Below are positions 1-8,570 of a DNA stretch of 48,965 nt, one piece after another. The first letter of the stretch is position 1, and every line of letters starts with the position of its first letter. The notes under the pieces were generated by a model. That model saw only the letters and a program-made list of their open reading frames with translations. It had not been told where the DNA came from and did not search any database. Origin of the DNA: Mycobacterium sp. 852002-51971_SCH5477799-a. Its GTDB lineage: Bacteria > Actinomycetota > Actinomycetes > Mycobacteriales > Mycobacteriaceae. The DNA lies in assembly GCF_001667145.1 (NCBI RefSeq), contig NZ_LZIF01000079.1:1-48965 (forward strand), in the 5' to 3' direction. Both the position numbers and the translations under genes were made by a program.

Positions 1-1
1 G

Positions 2-1105
2 CCCCCACCCGCACCCAAGTCGCAACCGGCGCCCCAGGCACAGCCCAAGCCCGAACCCGCGCCTGCGCCGCAGCCCAGGCCCGCGCCGGAGCCGAAACCT
101 CAACCGGCGCAACCGCACCCGACGCCCCAGCCGGCAAGCGCGGGGACCGACGGCACCCCGTACGTGACGCCGCTGGTGCGAAAACTGGCCGCCGAAAACA
201 ACATCGACCTCAACTCGGTCACAGGCACCGGCGTGGGCGGACGCATCCGCAAGCAAGACGTGCTGGCCGCCGCCGAACAGAAGCAACGGGCCACCCAGGC
301 GCCCGCGGCCGCGCCCGCCGCCCCCGCTGCCGCCGCGCCGAAAGCCGCCGCGGCGCCCACCGCCGCTCCGACGCTGGCGCATCTGCGCGGCACCACCCAG
401 AAGGCCAGCCGGATCCGTCAGATCACCGCGAACAAAACCCGCGAATCCCTGCAGGCGACAGCCCAACTCACCCAGACCCACGAGGTCGACATGACTAGGC
501 TGGTCGGGTTGCGGGCCAGGGCGAAGGCGGCTTTCGCCGAGCGCGAGGGCGTCAACCTGACCTTCCTGCCGTTCATCGCCCGGGCGGTGATCGACGCGCT
601 GAAGATCCACCCCAACGTCAACGCGAGCTACAACGAGGACACCAAGGAGATCACCTACTACGACGCCGAGCACCTCGGCTTCGCGGTCGACACCGAACAG
701 GGCCTGCTCTCCCCCGTCGTGCACAACGCGGGCGACCTGTCACTGGCCGGGCTGGCCAGGGCGATCGCCGACATCGCCGCACGCGCCCGGTCGGGCGACC
801 TGAAGCCCGACGAGCTGTCCGGCGGCACCTTCACCATCACCAACATCGGTAGCCAGGGGGCGCTGTTCGACACCCCTATCCTGGTTCCGCCGCAGGCCGC
901 CATGCTGGGGACCGGCGCGATCGTGAAGCGGCCGCGGGTCGTGGTCGACGAGGGCGGCAACGAATCGATCGGCGTCCGCTCGATCTGCTATCTGCCCCTG
1001 ACCTATGACCACCGACTCATCGACGGCGCGGACGCCGGCCGCTTCCTGACCACCATCAAGCACCGGCTGGAAGAGGGAGCCTTCGAGGCAGACCTCGGCC
1101 TGTAA
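2..1105 (+). CDS. dlaT: Dihydrolipoamide acyltransferase, E2 of pyruvate dehydrogenase (5' truncated by window edge)
   Basis: The reading frame is open from the first bases, so the start and the lipoyl domains lie outside the window. The visible part opens with a very Pro/Ala/Lys/Gln-rich linker (to about position 150). A peripheral subunit-binding domain follows ([20 protein letters not shown], then [12 protein letters not shown]). After a second Ala/Pro linker comes the catalytic acyltransferase domain, ending with the active-site signature [12 protein letters not shown]. The enzyme passes acyl groups from lipoyl-lysine to CoA; in mycobacteria this E2 serves pyruvate dehydrogenase and also peroxynitrite reductase. 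lipB and lipA downstream make its lipoyl cofactor, and the E1 gene aceE is at 41.4 kb. The older name sucB is misleading. Family identification is very safe. Confidence 0.95.
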   Translation, partial: PPPAPKSQPAPQAQPKPEPAPAPQPRPAPEPKPQPAQPHPTPQPASAGTDGTPYVTPLVRKLAAENNIDLNSVTGTGVGGRIRKQDVLAAAEQKQRATQAPAAAPAAPAAAAPKAAAAPTAAPTLAHLRGTTQKASRIRQITANKTRESLQATAQLTQTHEVDMTRLVGLRARAKAAFAEREGVNLTFLPFIARAVIDALKIHPNVNASYNEDTKEITYYDAEHLGFAVDTEQGLLSPVVHNAGDLSLAGLARAIADIAARARSGDLKPDELSGGTFTITNIGSQGALFDTPILVPPQAAMLGTGAIVKRPRVVVDEGGNESIGVRSICYLPLTYDHRLIDGADAGRFLTTIKHRLEEGAFEADLGL

Positions 1106-1120
1106 GAAGGACAAGCGAAC

Positions 1121-2044
1121 GTGGCTCCCGCTGGTCAGAACGCCGTCATCGCGGTTGCCGGTTCGTCTGGCCTGATCGGTTCCGCCCTCACCGCGGCCCT
1201 GCGCGCGGCCGATCACCGGGTGTTGCGCATCGTGCGCCGGGCCCCGGCGAATGCCGATGAGCTGCACTGGAATCCCGAGACCGGCGACCTCGATCCCGAC
1301 ACGCTCGGCGACGTCGACGCCGTCGTCAACCTGTGCGGCGTCAACATCGGCAGGCGGCGATGGTCGGGCGCCTTCAAGCAGAGTCTGCGCGACAGCCGCA
1401 TCGCCCCCACCGAAGTCTTGGCGCATGCCGTCGCGGACGCGGGTGTGGCGACCATGGTCAACGCCAGCGCGGTGGGCTTCTACGGCAACACCAAAGACCA
1501 CGTCGTCGATGAAAACGACCGTGCGGGAACGGGTTTCCTGGCGCAGCTGTGCGAGGACTGGGAAGCCGCCACGTTGCCCGCTCAGTACGGCGGCGCCCGG
1601 GTGGTGCTGGCCCGCACCGGGCTGGTGTTCTCCTCCGCCGGTGGCGCGTTGGGACGGTTGCGGCCGCTGTTCCGCACCGGCCTGGGCGCCCGGCTGGGCA
1701 GCGGGCGGCAGTACATGTCGTGGATCACGCTCGAAGACGAAGTGCGTGCGCTGTTGTTCGCGATTTTCGACTCCGAGTTGAGCGGCCCGGTGAACATGAC
1801 CGGGCCCGCTCCGGTCACCAATGCCGAGTTCACCACCGCGTTCGGGCGGGCCGTCAACCGCCCAACCCCGTTGATGGTGCCCGGTTTTGCCATCCGGGCA
1901 GCGCTCGGCGAGTTCGCCGACGAGGGCCTGCTGATTGGGCAGCGCGCCATCCCGTCCGCGCTGGAGCGTGCCGGTTTCGTCTTCCACCACAACACGATTG
2001 GCGAAGCGCTCGCTTACGCCACCGCCCGGCGCGACCACGACTAG
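1121..2044 (+). CDS. TIGR01777-type NAD-dependent epimerase/SDR protein (Rv2216-like)
   Basis: A 307-residue protein starting at GTG 1121, 15 bp after the dlaT stop, with AGAAGGA as ribosome binding site. The N-terminus has a Rossmann nucleotide-binding motif ([20 protein letters not shown]). A middle segment [13 protein letters not shown], then [10 protein letters not shown] and a C-terminal DUF1731-like tail ([19 protein letters not shown]) are typical of the YfcH/TIGR01777 family. The substrate is unknown for the family. Its place between dlaT and lipB suggests co-transcription with the lipoate genes, but no direct link to lipoate is visible. Confidence 0.88.
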   Translation: MAPAGQNAVIAVAGSSGLIGSALTAALRAADHRVLRIVRRAPANADELHWNPETGDLDPDTLGDVDAVVNLCGVNIGRRRWSGAFKQSLRDSRIAPTEVLAHAVADAGVATMVNASAVGFYGNTKDHVVDENDRAGTGFLAQLCEDWEAATLPAQYGGARVVLARTGLVFSSAGGALGRLRPLFRTGLGARLGSGRQYMSWITLEDEVRALLFAIFDSELSGPVNMTGPAPVTNAEFTTAFGRAVNRPTPLMVPGFAIRAALGEFADEGLLIGQRAIPSALERAGFVFHHNTIGEALAYATARRDHD

Positions 2045-2091
2045 CGCCACCGGGCTGTGCCCGCCGGCCCGGGCCGAGTACCGTCGCGAAC

Positions 2092-2790
2092 GTGATCGAT
2101 TCCATCCGATCCAGCCAGGCACTGATCGACGTCCGCCAGCTCGGCACCGTCGACTACCGCGTGGCCTGGCAGCGGCAACGCGATCTGGCCGACGCCCGGG
2201 TGGCCGGCGGCAACGACACGCTGCTGCTGCTGGAGCACCCCGCGGTCTACACCGCGGGCCGACGCACCGAACCGCACGAACGGCCGGTGGACGGCACACC
2301 AGTCGTCGACACCGACCGCGGCGGCAAGATCACCTGGCACGGTCCGGGCCAGCTGGTCGGGTATCCGATCATCGGCCTGGCCGGACCGCTCGACGTCGTC
2401 AACTACGTGCGGCGCCTGGAAGAAGCGCTGATCAAGGTCTGCGCCGATTTGGGTGTCGACGCAGTCCGGGTGCCTGGCCGGTCCGGGGTGTGGGTGCCGG
2501 GCACCGACAGCCGCCCCGACCGCAAGGTGGCCGCCATCGGTGTACGAGTATCGCGGGCGACCACCCTGCACGGATTCGCCCTCAACTGCGACTGCGACCT
2601 GGACGCGTTCAGCGCAATCGTGCCGTGCGGCATCAGCGACGCCGGAGTGACGTCGCTGTCGGCCGAACTGCGCCGCCCGGTGCCGGTCGAGGATGTCCAG
2701 ACGGCGGTCGGCGATGCGGTCTGCGACGCCCTGGACGGGGTGTTGCCGGTCCGTGACCACCCTGCCGCGCGCGTAGCATCAGCGATGTGA
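2092..2790 (+). CDS. lipB: Octanoyl-[acyl-carrier-protein]:protein N-octanoyltransferase
   Basis: LipB moves an octanoyl chain from acyl carrier protein to the lipoyl domains of E2 and GcvH. Starting at GTG 2092 the protein has 232 residues, close to the mycobacterial norm. The open frame extends upstream, but that part lies inside the preceding gene. Signature segments are [29 protein letters not shown] and [15 protein letters not shown]. Lys145 and Cys179 correspond to the catalytic Lys/Cys pair known from M. tuberculosis LipB (142 and 176 there). The stop overlaps the lipA start by four bases, so the two are translationally coupled. Confidence 0.96.
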   Translation: MIDSIRSSQALIDVRQLGTVDYRVAWQRQRDLADARVAGGNDTLLLLEHPAVYTAGRRTEPHERPVDGTPVVDTDRGGKITWHGPGQLVGYPIIGLAGPLDVVNYVRRLEEALIKVCADLGVDAVRVPGRSGVWVPGTDSRPDRKVAAIGVRVSRATTLHGFALNCDCDLDAFSAIVPCGISDAGVTSLSAELRRPVPVEDVQTAVGDAVCDALDGVLPVRDHPAARVASAM

Positions 2791-3728
2791 CTGTCGCACC
2801 GGAGGGACGCAAGCTCTTGCGCCTGGAAGTGCGCAACGCGGAGACCCCGATCGAGCGCAAACCGCCGTGGATCCGGGTGCGGGCCCGCATGGGACCGGAG
2901 TACACCCAGCTCAAGAGCCTGGTCCGGCGCGAAGGGCTGCACACGGTGTGCGAGGAGGCCGGCTGCCCCAACATCTTCGAATGCTGGGAGGACCGGGAGG
3001 CCACCTTTTTGATTGGCGGCGATCAGTGCACCCGCCGCTGCGACTTCTGCCAGATCGACACCGGAAAGCCCGCCGAACTGGATCGCGACGAGCCCCGGCG
3101 GGTCGCCGACAGCGTGCGCACCATGGGCCTGCGCTACGCCACCATCACCGGGGTGGCCCGCGACGACCTGCCCGACGGCGGAGCCTGGCTGTACGCCGAG
3201 ACCGTGCGCGCCATCAAGGAGCTCAACCCGTCGACCGGCGTGGAGCTGTTGATCCCCGACTTCAACGGCGAGCCGAACCGGCTCGCCGAGGTGTTCGAGT
3301 CGCGACCGGAAGTGTTGGCGCACAACGTAGAAACCGTGCCACGCATTTTCAAACGGATCCGGCCCGCCTTCACCTACCGGCGCAGCCTCGACGTGCTGAC
3401 CGCGGCGCGCGACTTCGGCCTGGTCACCAAGAGCAACCTCATCCTCGGCATGGGCGAGACCCCGCACGAGGTGCGCACCGCCCTCGCCGACCTGCACGAC
3501 GCCGGGTGCGACATCATCACCATCACCCAGTACCTGCGCCCGTCGGCGCGTCACCACCCCGTCGAGCGCTGGGTGAAGCCGGAGGAATTCGTCGACTTCG
3601 CGCAGCACGCCGAGGAGCTGGGTTTCGCCGGGGTGCTGGCCGGGCCGCTGGTGCGCTCCTCCTATCGCGCGGGGCGGCTCTACGAGCAAGCCGCCCGCAG
3701 CCGCGCTGACGACGCCGCGGCACGGTAG
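2787..3728 (+). CDS. lipA: Lipoyl synthase (radical SAM)
   Basis: LipA inserts two sulfur atoms into protein-bound octanoyl groups, the step after LipB. The 313-residue protein starts at GTG 2787, overlapping lipB by four bases. It has both iron-sulfur sites: the auxiliary cluster cysteines C55, C60 and C66 ([12 protein letters not shown]) and the radical-SAM motif C81-x3-C85-x2-C88 (CTRRCDFC). Near the C-terminus is the conserved RSSYRAG, whose serine ligates the auxiliary cluster in characterised enzymes. All key residues are present, so it should be active. Confidence 0.97.
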   Translation: MTVAPEGRKLLRLEVRNAETPIERKPPWIRVRARMGPEYTQLKSLVRREGLHTVCEEAGCPNIFECWEDREATFLIGGDQCTRRCDFCQIDTGKPAELDRDEPRRVADSVRTMGLRYATITGVARDDLPDGGAWLYAETVRAIKELNPSTGVELLIPDFNGEPNRLAEVFESRPEVLAHNVETVPRIFKRIRPAFTYRRSLDVLTAARDFGLVTKSNLILGMGETPHEVRTALADLHDAGCDIITITQYLRPSARHHPVERWVKPEEFVDFAQHAEELGFAGVLAGPLVRSSYRAGRLYEQAARSRADDAAAR

Positions 3729-3765
3729 CGGCGTCGGCCGGTCGCGCCCTACGTATTCTTTGACT

Positions 3766-4518
3766 ATGGCTAAACCCCGCAATGCCGCGCAGAACAAGGC
3801 CGCCCGAGCGGAGGCACAGGCTGCCCGCAAGGCCGCGGCGCGGGAGCGCCGCACCCAGCTGTGGCAGGCGTTCAAAATTCAGCGCCAAGAGGACAAGCGT
3901 CTCCTGCCCTACATGATCGGCGCCTTCGTGCTGATCGTCGGCATCTCGGTGGGGGTCGGCATCTGGGCCGGCGGGCTGACGATGATCACCCTGATCCCGC
4001 TCGGCGTCGTGCTGGGCGGTCTGGTCGCCTTCATCGTGTTCGGCCGCCGCGCCCAGAAGTCGGTCTATCGCAAAGCGGAAGGCCAAACCGGGGCCGCCGC
4101 TTGGGCTTTGGATAACCTGCGCGGTAAGTGGCGGGTGACCCCGGGAGTCGCTGCGACCGGCCACTTCGACGCCGTTCACCGGGTGATCGGCCGGCCCGGC
4201 GTCATATTGGTCGGCGAGGGAGCCGCCACGCGGGTCCGACCGCTGCTGGCGCAGGAGAAGAAGCGCACCGCCCGGCTGATCGGGGATGTGCCGATCTACG
4301 ACATCATCGTCGGCAACGGCGAGGACGAGGTGCCGCTGTCCAAGCTGGAGCGCCACCTCACCCGGCTGCCGGCCAACATCACCGTCAAGCAGATGGACAC
4401 GCTGGAGTCGCGCTTGGCCGCGCTGGGGTCGCGGGCCGGCGCCGCCGTCCTGCCCAAGGGGCCGCTGCCCAACTCGGGCAAGATGCGGGGCGTGCAGCGC
4501 ACGGTGCGCCGCAAGTAG
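3766..4518 (+). CDS. DUF4191 membrane protein (Rv2219-like)
   Basis: A 250-residue protein. ATG 3766 is preferred over an in-frame TTG six bases upstream, because it gives the usual MAKPRNAAQNK N-terminus and family length. A basic, Ala-rich cytoplasmic N-terminus (about 1-40) is followed by two adjacent hydrophobic segments (YMIGAFVLIVGISVGVGIWA and ITLIPLGVVLGGLVAFIVFG). A long soluble C-terminal domain follows. It lies 37 bp after lipA, so it probably belongs to the same transcript. Function is unknown. Confidence 0.85.
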   Translation: MAKPRNAAQNKAARAEAQAARKAAARERRTQLWQAFKIQRQEDKRLLPYMIGAFVLIVGISVGVGIWAGGLTMITLIPLGVVLGGLVAFIVFGRRAQKSVYRKAEGQTGAAAWALDNLRGKWRVTPGVAATGHFDAVHRVIGRPGVILVGEGAATRVRPLLAQEKKRTARLIGDVPIYDIIVGNGEDEVPLSKLERHLTRLPANITVKQMDTLESRLAALGSRAGAAVLPKGPLPNSGKMRGVQRTVRRK

Positions 4519-4533
4519 TTCGCCGCCATCAGC

Positions 4534-4953
4534 TCAGCGGCGCACCACGGCCGTCGCGGTCAGCCTGTCCTGCATTCCACGGCCGTCCCAGTCGGTGAAC
4601 AACGCCGGCACGACCGTGCCTACCAGCACGCCACGCACTACCGCGCGGCCCAGGCCGACCAGCCCACGGCCGTCGACCGTCACAACCTGCAGGCGTAGCG
4701 CCAGCTGGCCCGGGGTGAATCCGAACAATCGCAAGAAAACAACGCCCAGCACGAACCAGATCACCAGGACCGCGGTGGCCAGCACCGGTTGGGAGAACAA
4801 GCCGAAACGCATGGCCAGCGCCGCCAGACCGTACGAGATCAGCCAGTCGATCATCAACGCGCCCAGCCGGCGCCCCATCGGCGCCAGGGAGCCCGGACCG
4901 CTCTGCGGAAATCCCAGCTTTTCCCCGGGATATGCGGATCGCGATTCGGCCAT
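4534..4953 (-). CDS. RDD family membrane protein (Rv2219A-like)
   Basis: About 139 residues on the minus strand, convergent with the preceding gene. ATG 4953 is directly preceded by an in-frame GTG (4956), so either may initiate. The RDD signature is visible: R-R-L-G-A-L-M-I-D near residue 28, and DRLTATAVVRR at the end. Two to three membrane helices lie between them (LISYGLAALAMRFGLF, TAVLVIWFVLGVVFLRLFG and a weaker one near VRGVLVGTVVPALF). The motif FTPGQLALRLQVV is typical of RDD proteins. The molecular role is unknown. Confidence 0.85.
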   Translation of the reverse strand: MAESRSAYPGEKLGFPQSGPGSLAPMGRRLGALMIDWLISYGLAALAMRFGLFSQPVLATAVLVIWFVLGVVFLRLFGFTPGQLALRLQVVTVDGRGLVGLGRAVVRGVLVGTVVPALFTDWDGRGMQDRLTATAVVRR

Positions 4954-5105
4954 CACCGGCGCGGACCGCAGTCCGCATGACCCTTTGGGTCGGTCTGGTA
5001 ACTAGGGCGGACGGTGCGCCCGGCCACCGGAAAAGATACGATCTTGCGATCCATGGCCCCACAATAGAACCCGCGCCCAAGCGGCCACTTTTAGCGTGTG
5101 GCATG

Positions 5106-5193
5106 GTCACGTAACGTGCGCGCAACACCGGGTTGACTGACGGGCAACATCTGCTCCATAGCGTCAGGCCGCGGATCTCACCAAGTAAAGGAG
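5106..5193 (+). promoter_or_regulatory. glnA1 promoter region with possible GlnR box
   Basis: In the 240-bp gap before glnA1 there is TTGACT (5133-5138) followed after 18 bp by CATAGC (5157-5162), a plausible sigma-70-type promoter. Immediately upstream lies GTAAC-N6-GCAAC (5111-5126), which resembles the actinobacterial GlnR half-site arrangement. A strong ribosome binding site, AAAGGAG (5187-5193), precedes the GTG start at 5200. The promoter assignment is inference from motifs only. Confidence 0.5.
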
Positions 5194-5199
5194 CACTCT

Positions 5200-6636
5200 G
5201 TGACGGACAAGACGCCCGACGACGTCTTCAAACTCGCCAAGGACGAGAACGTCGAATTTGTCGACGTCCGGTTTTGTGACCTGCCCGGCATCATGCAGCA
5301 CTTCACAATCCCGATTTCGTTCTTCGACGAGAGCGTTTTTGAGGATGGTTTAGCCTTCGACGGTTCGTCGATTCGCGGATTCCAATCCATTCACGAATCC
5401 GACATGCTGCTCCTCCCCGACCCGGCGACCGCGCAGATCGACCTGTTCCGCGAAGCCAAGACGCTGAACCTCAACTTTTTCGTGCACGACCCCTTCACCC
5501 TCGAGCCGTACTCGCGCGACCCCCGCAACATCGCCCGCAAGGCCGAGAACTACCTGATCAGCACCGGCGTGGCCGACACCGCTTACTTCGGCGCCGAGGC
5601 GGAGTTCTACATCTTCGACTCGGTGAGCTTCGACTCGCGCACCAACGGCTCGTTCTACGAGATCGACGCCATCTCGGGCTGGTGGAACACCGGCTCGCCC
5701 AACGAGCTCGACGGCAGCCCCAACCGCGGCTACAAGGTGCGCCCCAAGGGTGGTTACTTCCCCGTCGCCCCCGTCGACCACTACGTCGACTTGCGCGACA
5801 AGATGCTGACCAACCTGATCACCGCCGGCTTCAGCCTGGAAAAGGGCCACCACGAGGTGGGCACCGGCGGCCAGGCCGAGATCAACTACAAGTTCAACAC
5901 GCTGCTGCACGCGGCCGACGACATGATGCTCTACAAGTACATCGTCAAGAACACGGCGTGGGCCAACGGCAAGACCGTGACGTTCATGCCCAAGCCACTG
6001 TTCGGTGACAACGGCTCCGGCATGCACACCCACCAGTCGCTGTGGAAGGACGGCAGCCCACTGATGTACGACGAGACCGGGTACGCCGGCCTGTCGGACA
6101 CCGCCCGCCACTACATCGGCGGTCTGCTGCACCACGCGCCGTCGCTGCTGGCGTTCACCAACCCCACGGTGAACTCCTACAAGCGTCTGGTGCCCGGCTA
6201 CGAGGCGCCGATCAACCTGGTCTACAGCCAGCGCAACCGGTCGGCGTGTGTCCGCATCCCGATCACCGGCACCAACCCGAAGGCCAAGCGGCTCGAGTTC
6301 CGTTGCCCCGACTCGTCGGGCAACCCGTACCTGGCGTTCTCGGCCATGCTGATGGCTGGCCTGGACGGCATCAAGAACAAGATCGAGCCACAGGCGCCGG
6401 TCGACAAGGACCTCTACGAGCTCCCGCCCGAGGAGGCCGCCAACATCCCGCAGGCGCCCACCCAGCTGTCCGCGGTGATCGACCGGCTCGAAGAAGACCA
6501 CGAATACCTCACCGAGGGCGGCGTGTTCACGCCCGACCTCATCGAGACGTGGATCAGCTTCAAGCGCGAGAACGAGATCCTGCCGGTCCAAATCCGGCCG
6601 CACCCTTACGAGTTCGCGCTGTACTACGACGTGTAA
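5200..6636 (+). CDS. glnA1: Glutamine synthetase type I, adenylylation-regulated
   Basis: GlnA1 makes glutamine from glutamate, ammonia and ATP as a dodecamer; in pathogenic mycobacteria it is also abundant outside the cell. The 478-residue length and GTG start are exactly as in M. tuberculosis. Recognisable segments are [44 protein letters not shown], the ATP-site segment [15 protein letters not shown] and NRSACVRIP. The adenylylation tyrosine is Tyr406 in [10 protein letters not shown], the target of GlnE encoded downstream. Nitrogen control by GlnR upstream and by GlnE post-translationally is expected. Confidence 0.98.
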   Translation: MTDKTPDDVFKLAKDENVEFVDVRFCDLPGIMQHFTIPISFFDESVFEDGLAFDGSSIRGFQSIHESDMLLLPDPATAQIDLFREAKTLNLNFFVHDPFTLEPYSRDPRNIARKAENYLISTGVADTAYFGAEAEFYIFDSVSFDSRTNGSFYEIDAISGWWNTGSPNELDGSPNRGYKVRPKGGYFPVAPVDHYVDLRDKMLTNLITAGFSLEKGHHEVGTGGQAEINYKFNTLLHAADDMMLYKYIVKNTAWANGKTVTFMPKPLFGDNGSGMHTHQSLWKDGSPLMYDETGYAGLSDTARHYIGGLLHHAPSLLAFTNPTVNSYKRLVPGYEAPINLVYSQRNRSACVRIPITGTNPKAKRLEFRCPDSSGNPYLAFSAMLMAGLDGIKNKIEPQAPVDKDLYELPPEEAANIPQAPTQLSAVIDRLEEDHEYLTEGGVFTPDLIETWISFKRENEILPVQIRPHPYEFALYYDV

Positions 6637-6704
6637 GGCGGCTACCGGCTACCACTCGCGGCACCGCTCGTGATCCGGTCATAGCGTCCGCGGTCGATAC
6701 GGTC

Positions 6705-6754
6705 GAGTCCACCCGCTTCGCGATCACAGCACCGATCGCCGAGCGGGTGGACTC
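6705..6754. terminator. Strong hairpin downstream of glnA1
   Basis: A perfect 13-bp inverted repeat, GAGTCCACCCGCT (6705-6717) and AGCGGGTGGACTC (6742-6754), encloses a second 6-bp inverted repeat, GCGATC/GATCGC (6720-6725 and 6734-6739), with an 8-base loop. There is no T-tract on either side, as is common for mycobacterial terminators. It lies 68 bp after glnA1 and 34 bp from the stop of the convergent methyltransferase gene, so it could end transcription from both sides. Confidence 0.6.
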
Positions 6755-6788
6755 ACCGGCATCTGGCCCCTCGCTTAATCCATCAGAC

Positions 6789-7482
6789 TCATTGCCGGAT
6801 CAAAAACCCGTTGGTCGCAAACGTGAACCCGAACTTTGCTTCGCGCTTCTGATCATGGACGTAATCGTTGGGGTAGTCGCGCTCGTAGGCTTCGATGGCC
6901 TCGTAGGGGCCCGGGCCAAAACCGGGAAGCACGGGATGGCCATTGACGTTGGCGTCTTCCACGATCATGTAGTCGCCACCGTGCAGTATTGGCCGCAGCA
7001 ATTTCATCTCGGCCAACACGTGTCCCATCGTGTGGTCGCTATCGAGGATGGCGAACACGGGGCCTGGATTTTCGTTGCGCAGTTCGATGACTCGCTGGGC
7101 CACCGCCGGCAGCGTTGAGGAGCACTCCATTAGTTCGATATCGGGGTCTCCACGAACGACATCGGCCACATCGCTATGGCTGACGTCGACGCTGAAAACC
7201 CGGAAGGGCCGGTTCAGTTGGCGCAGCACAGCGGCGAAATACAGCGCCGATCCCCCGAACCGGGTGCCGAATTCCACCACGAGTGACGGCTGCAGTTCGG
7301 CCAGGATCTCCTGGTAAATTCCACATGTCCGACACGGATTTCCAGCACGTCACGCCTAGCCAGGAAGTCTGTAACTGCGTCAGTGTCCCGTAGTACCACT
7401 TGTGGTACTCCTCGGCGATGTCATCGCCGGGGCGATAGATCATTCCGGCGACACCGCTGGCAAGTTGACGCGCTAAACCCAT
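6789..7482 (-). pseudogene. Frameshifted CmcI-family O-methyltransferase (Rv2959c/rhamnosyl methyltransferase-like)
   Basis: Two overlapping minus-strand frames together make one protein of about 230 residues. The N-terminal part, from ATG 7482 with a good AAGGAA ribosome binding site, reads through EEYHKWYYG and TCWKSVSDMWN. The next residues, YQEILAELQPS and VEFGTRFGGSALYFA, are in the neighbouring frame. An extra A in the run 7316-7318 (plus strand) causes the shift. The C-terminal part has the SAM-binding VEFGTRFGG, AILDSDHTMGHVLAEMKLL, IVEDANVNGHPVLPGFGPG and a terminal FLIRQ. The family includes the mycobacterial methyltransferases that methylate rhamnose of phenolic glycolipids or glycopeptidolipids. 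It is either a recently inactivated gene or a sequencing error. I do not remember a gene at this position in M. tuberculosis. Confidence 0.8.
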
Positions 7483-7902
7483 GCTCTCTGTTCCTTAACT
7501 ACTAGTCATCACGCCTAACCCGCAGCCACATGGAGCTAGCACGGCATACGGACCATCGCGCACAGCACGCTGCACGTTGGTGAACACCTCAGGGACACTT
7601 GGGCGTGCCAGACGAACCATCCGATACGAGACACTGTCGCGAAGGGCGGATAATCTGCCGCCTCCGCAGCACCGCGCTGAAGCTGCACGGTGCTGAACGC
7701 TTTGGTAACCCGTCGGTTTGACGTTTGGTGTTTGATGACGTGACCGGTCACGCCAAGTCAACTGTATGCGACAGCGTTAATTTCACCGCGGATTGTTGGA
7801 GTTCCACAGCAGCTTCTTAGCCTGCACTCAGTCAGCCCACGCCACCGATCCCCCGGGGGTCCATTCGCCCGCGGCCGGACCTCACGGACGAGTCGGCGAA
7901 CG
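7483..7902. other. Gene-poor gap upstream of the methyltransferase
   Basis: About 420 bp with no convincing gene. Short minus-strand frames here (about 70-88 residues) have no recognisable domain and poor mycobacterial codon usage. The only clear element is a perfect 14-bp palindrome, CGTGACCGGTCACG (7739-7752), about 260 bp upstream of the methyltransferase start. It could be an operator. Confidence 0.4.
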
Positions 7903-8076
7903 CTACGCTTTCGCGACCTCTCGAACAGGTGTGAAGCGAGTCAGCTCGCAGCGTTCGTCCAGTAGCGCGTCCGCGACGTCTATCGACGGCAGCGGACCGC
8001 CCCGCTCGCGCGCCGCACGGCGGAGCGCCACCACGGACCGCAGTTCGGCGTCGATGATCCTGATATCACGCACCAT
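7903..8076 (-). CDS. Small hypothetical protein, 57 residues
   Basis: A small minus-strand frame from ATG 8076 to TAG 7903, 66 bp after the ANTAR gene on the same strand. The product starts MVRDIRIIDAELRSVVALRR and continues with a conserved-looking stretch ARERGGPLPSIDVADALLD. It has strong GC bias at third positions and balanced charge, as expected for a real mycobacterial gene, and predicted alpha-helical character. No signal peptide or membrane segment is visible. There is no clear ribosome binding site. Function is unknown; co-transcription with the ANTAR gene is likely. Confidence 0.55.
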   Translation of the reverse strand: MVRDIRIIDAELRSVVALRRAARERGGPLPSIDVADALLDERCELTRFTPVREVAKA

Positions 8077-8142
8077 TGCCTGGGTTTACCCGGCAACCGC
8101 GCCGTTAATCGCGTTTGTTGAGTCCTGCAATGGCAATGGCCG

Positions 8143-8397
8143 TCAAACTATCGTTTCGTCTCTAGGGACCAGCCGAAGCGGCGCATTCATTTCCCGCCGC
8201 ACGGCTTCCGAGGGGTTGTCGTTGATTAGTTGCTCGGCGACCACGCACATCTGTGTCCTCGTTTCGCGTGACATGCTGCGGAGCACTTTCAAGGCTCGTT
8301 CGGCGTCGAGATCGAAGCGGTTCATGATGACGTCGAGTGCCTGCTCGATAAGGTCAGCGGGCGAGGGCTGACTCGTATTGGAATCGTCGGTCATCAT
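8143..8397 (-). CDS. ANTAR-domain protein (putative RNA-binding antiterminator)
   Basis: A compact protein of 84 residues from ATG 8397; GGGAAAG seven bases upstream supports this start over an in-frame ATG at 8460. Residues about 13-60 (ADLIEQALDVIMNRFDLDAE, then ALKVLRSMSRETRTQMCVVA) fit the three-helix ANTAR fold with its alternating hydrophobic and Ala residues. ANTAR proteins bind paired RNA hairpins and prevent termination. No receiver or GAF sensor domain is attached, so signal input would have to come from another protein. The assignment rests on the motif pattern and is moderately certain. Confidence 0.65.
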   Translation of the reverse strand: MMTDDSNTSQPSPADLIEQALDVIMNRFDLDAERALKVLRSMSRETRTQMCVVAEQLINDNPSEAVRREMNAPLRLVPRDETIV

Positions 8398-8570
8398 GCT
8401 TTCCCAATCTGTCCGAAGCCACCCGGTCATTTGAAAAGCCGGCTTCGGCCCATATTCCAATTATGCTCCGGTTTTTCGCGTCGCGAGCGAGTCAACTAAG
8501 TGCGCCCCGAAACATAAACCACGGCGGGCCTCGGCGGCGTGTCTTCGCCAACATTTAAGTGTCGCGGCCG

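Noticed and set aside
740..2299. Long minus-strand open frame of over 500 codons opposite dlaT, the epimerase gene and lipB
   Set aside because: It is antisense to three well-identified genes, is extremely Arg/Gly/Pro rich and has no domain; long shadow frames are normal in GC-rich DNA.
5350..6603. 417-codon minus-strand frame opposite glnA1
   Set aside because: Composition is a Val/Gly/Arg/His antisense shadow with no recognisable motif, fully within glnA1.
7495..7761. Two short minus-strand frames of 70-88 codons
   Set aside because: No motif, overlapping each other in different frames, rare codons and several cysteines without pattern.
7793..8371. 192-codon plus-strand frame
   Set aside because: It lies opposite the ANTAR gene and the 57-residue ORF, is Ser/Arg rich and has no ribosome binding site or domain.
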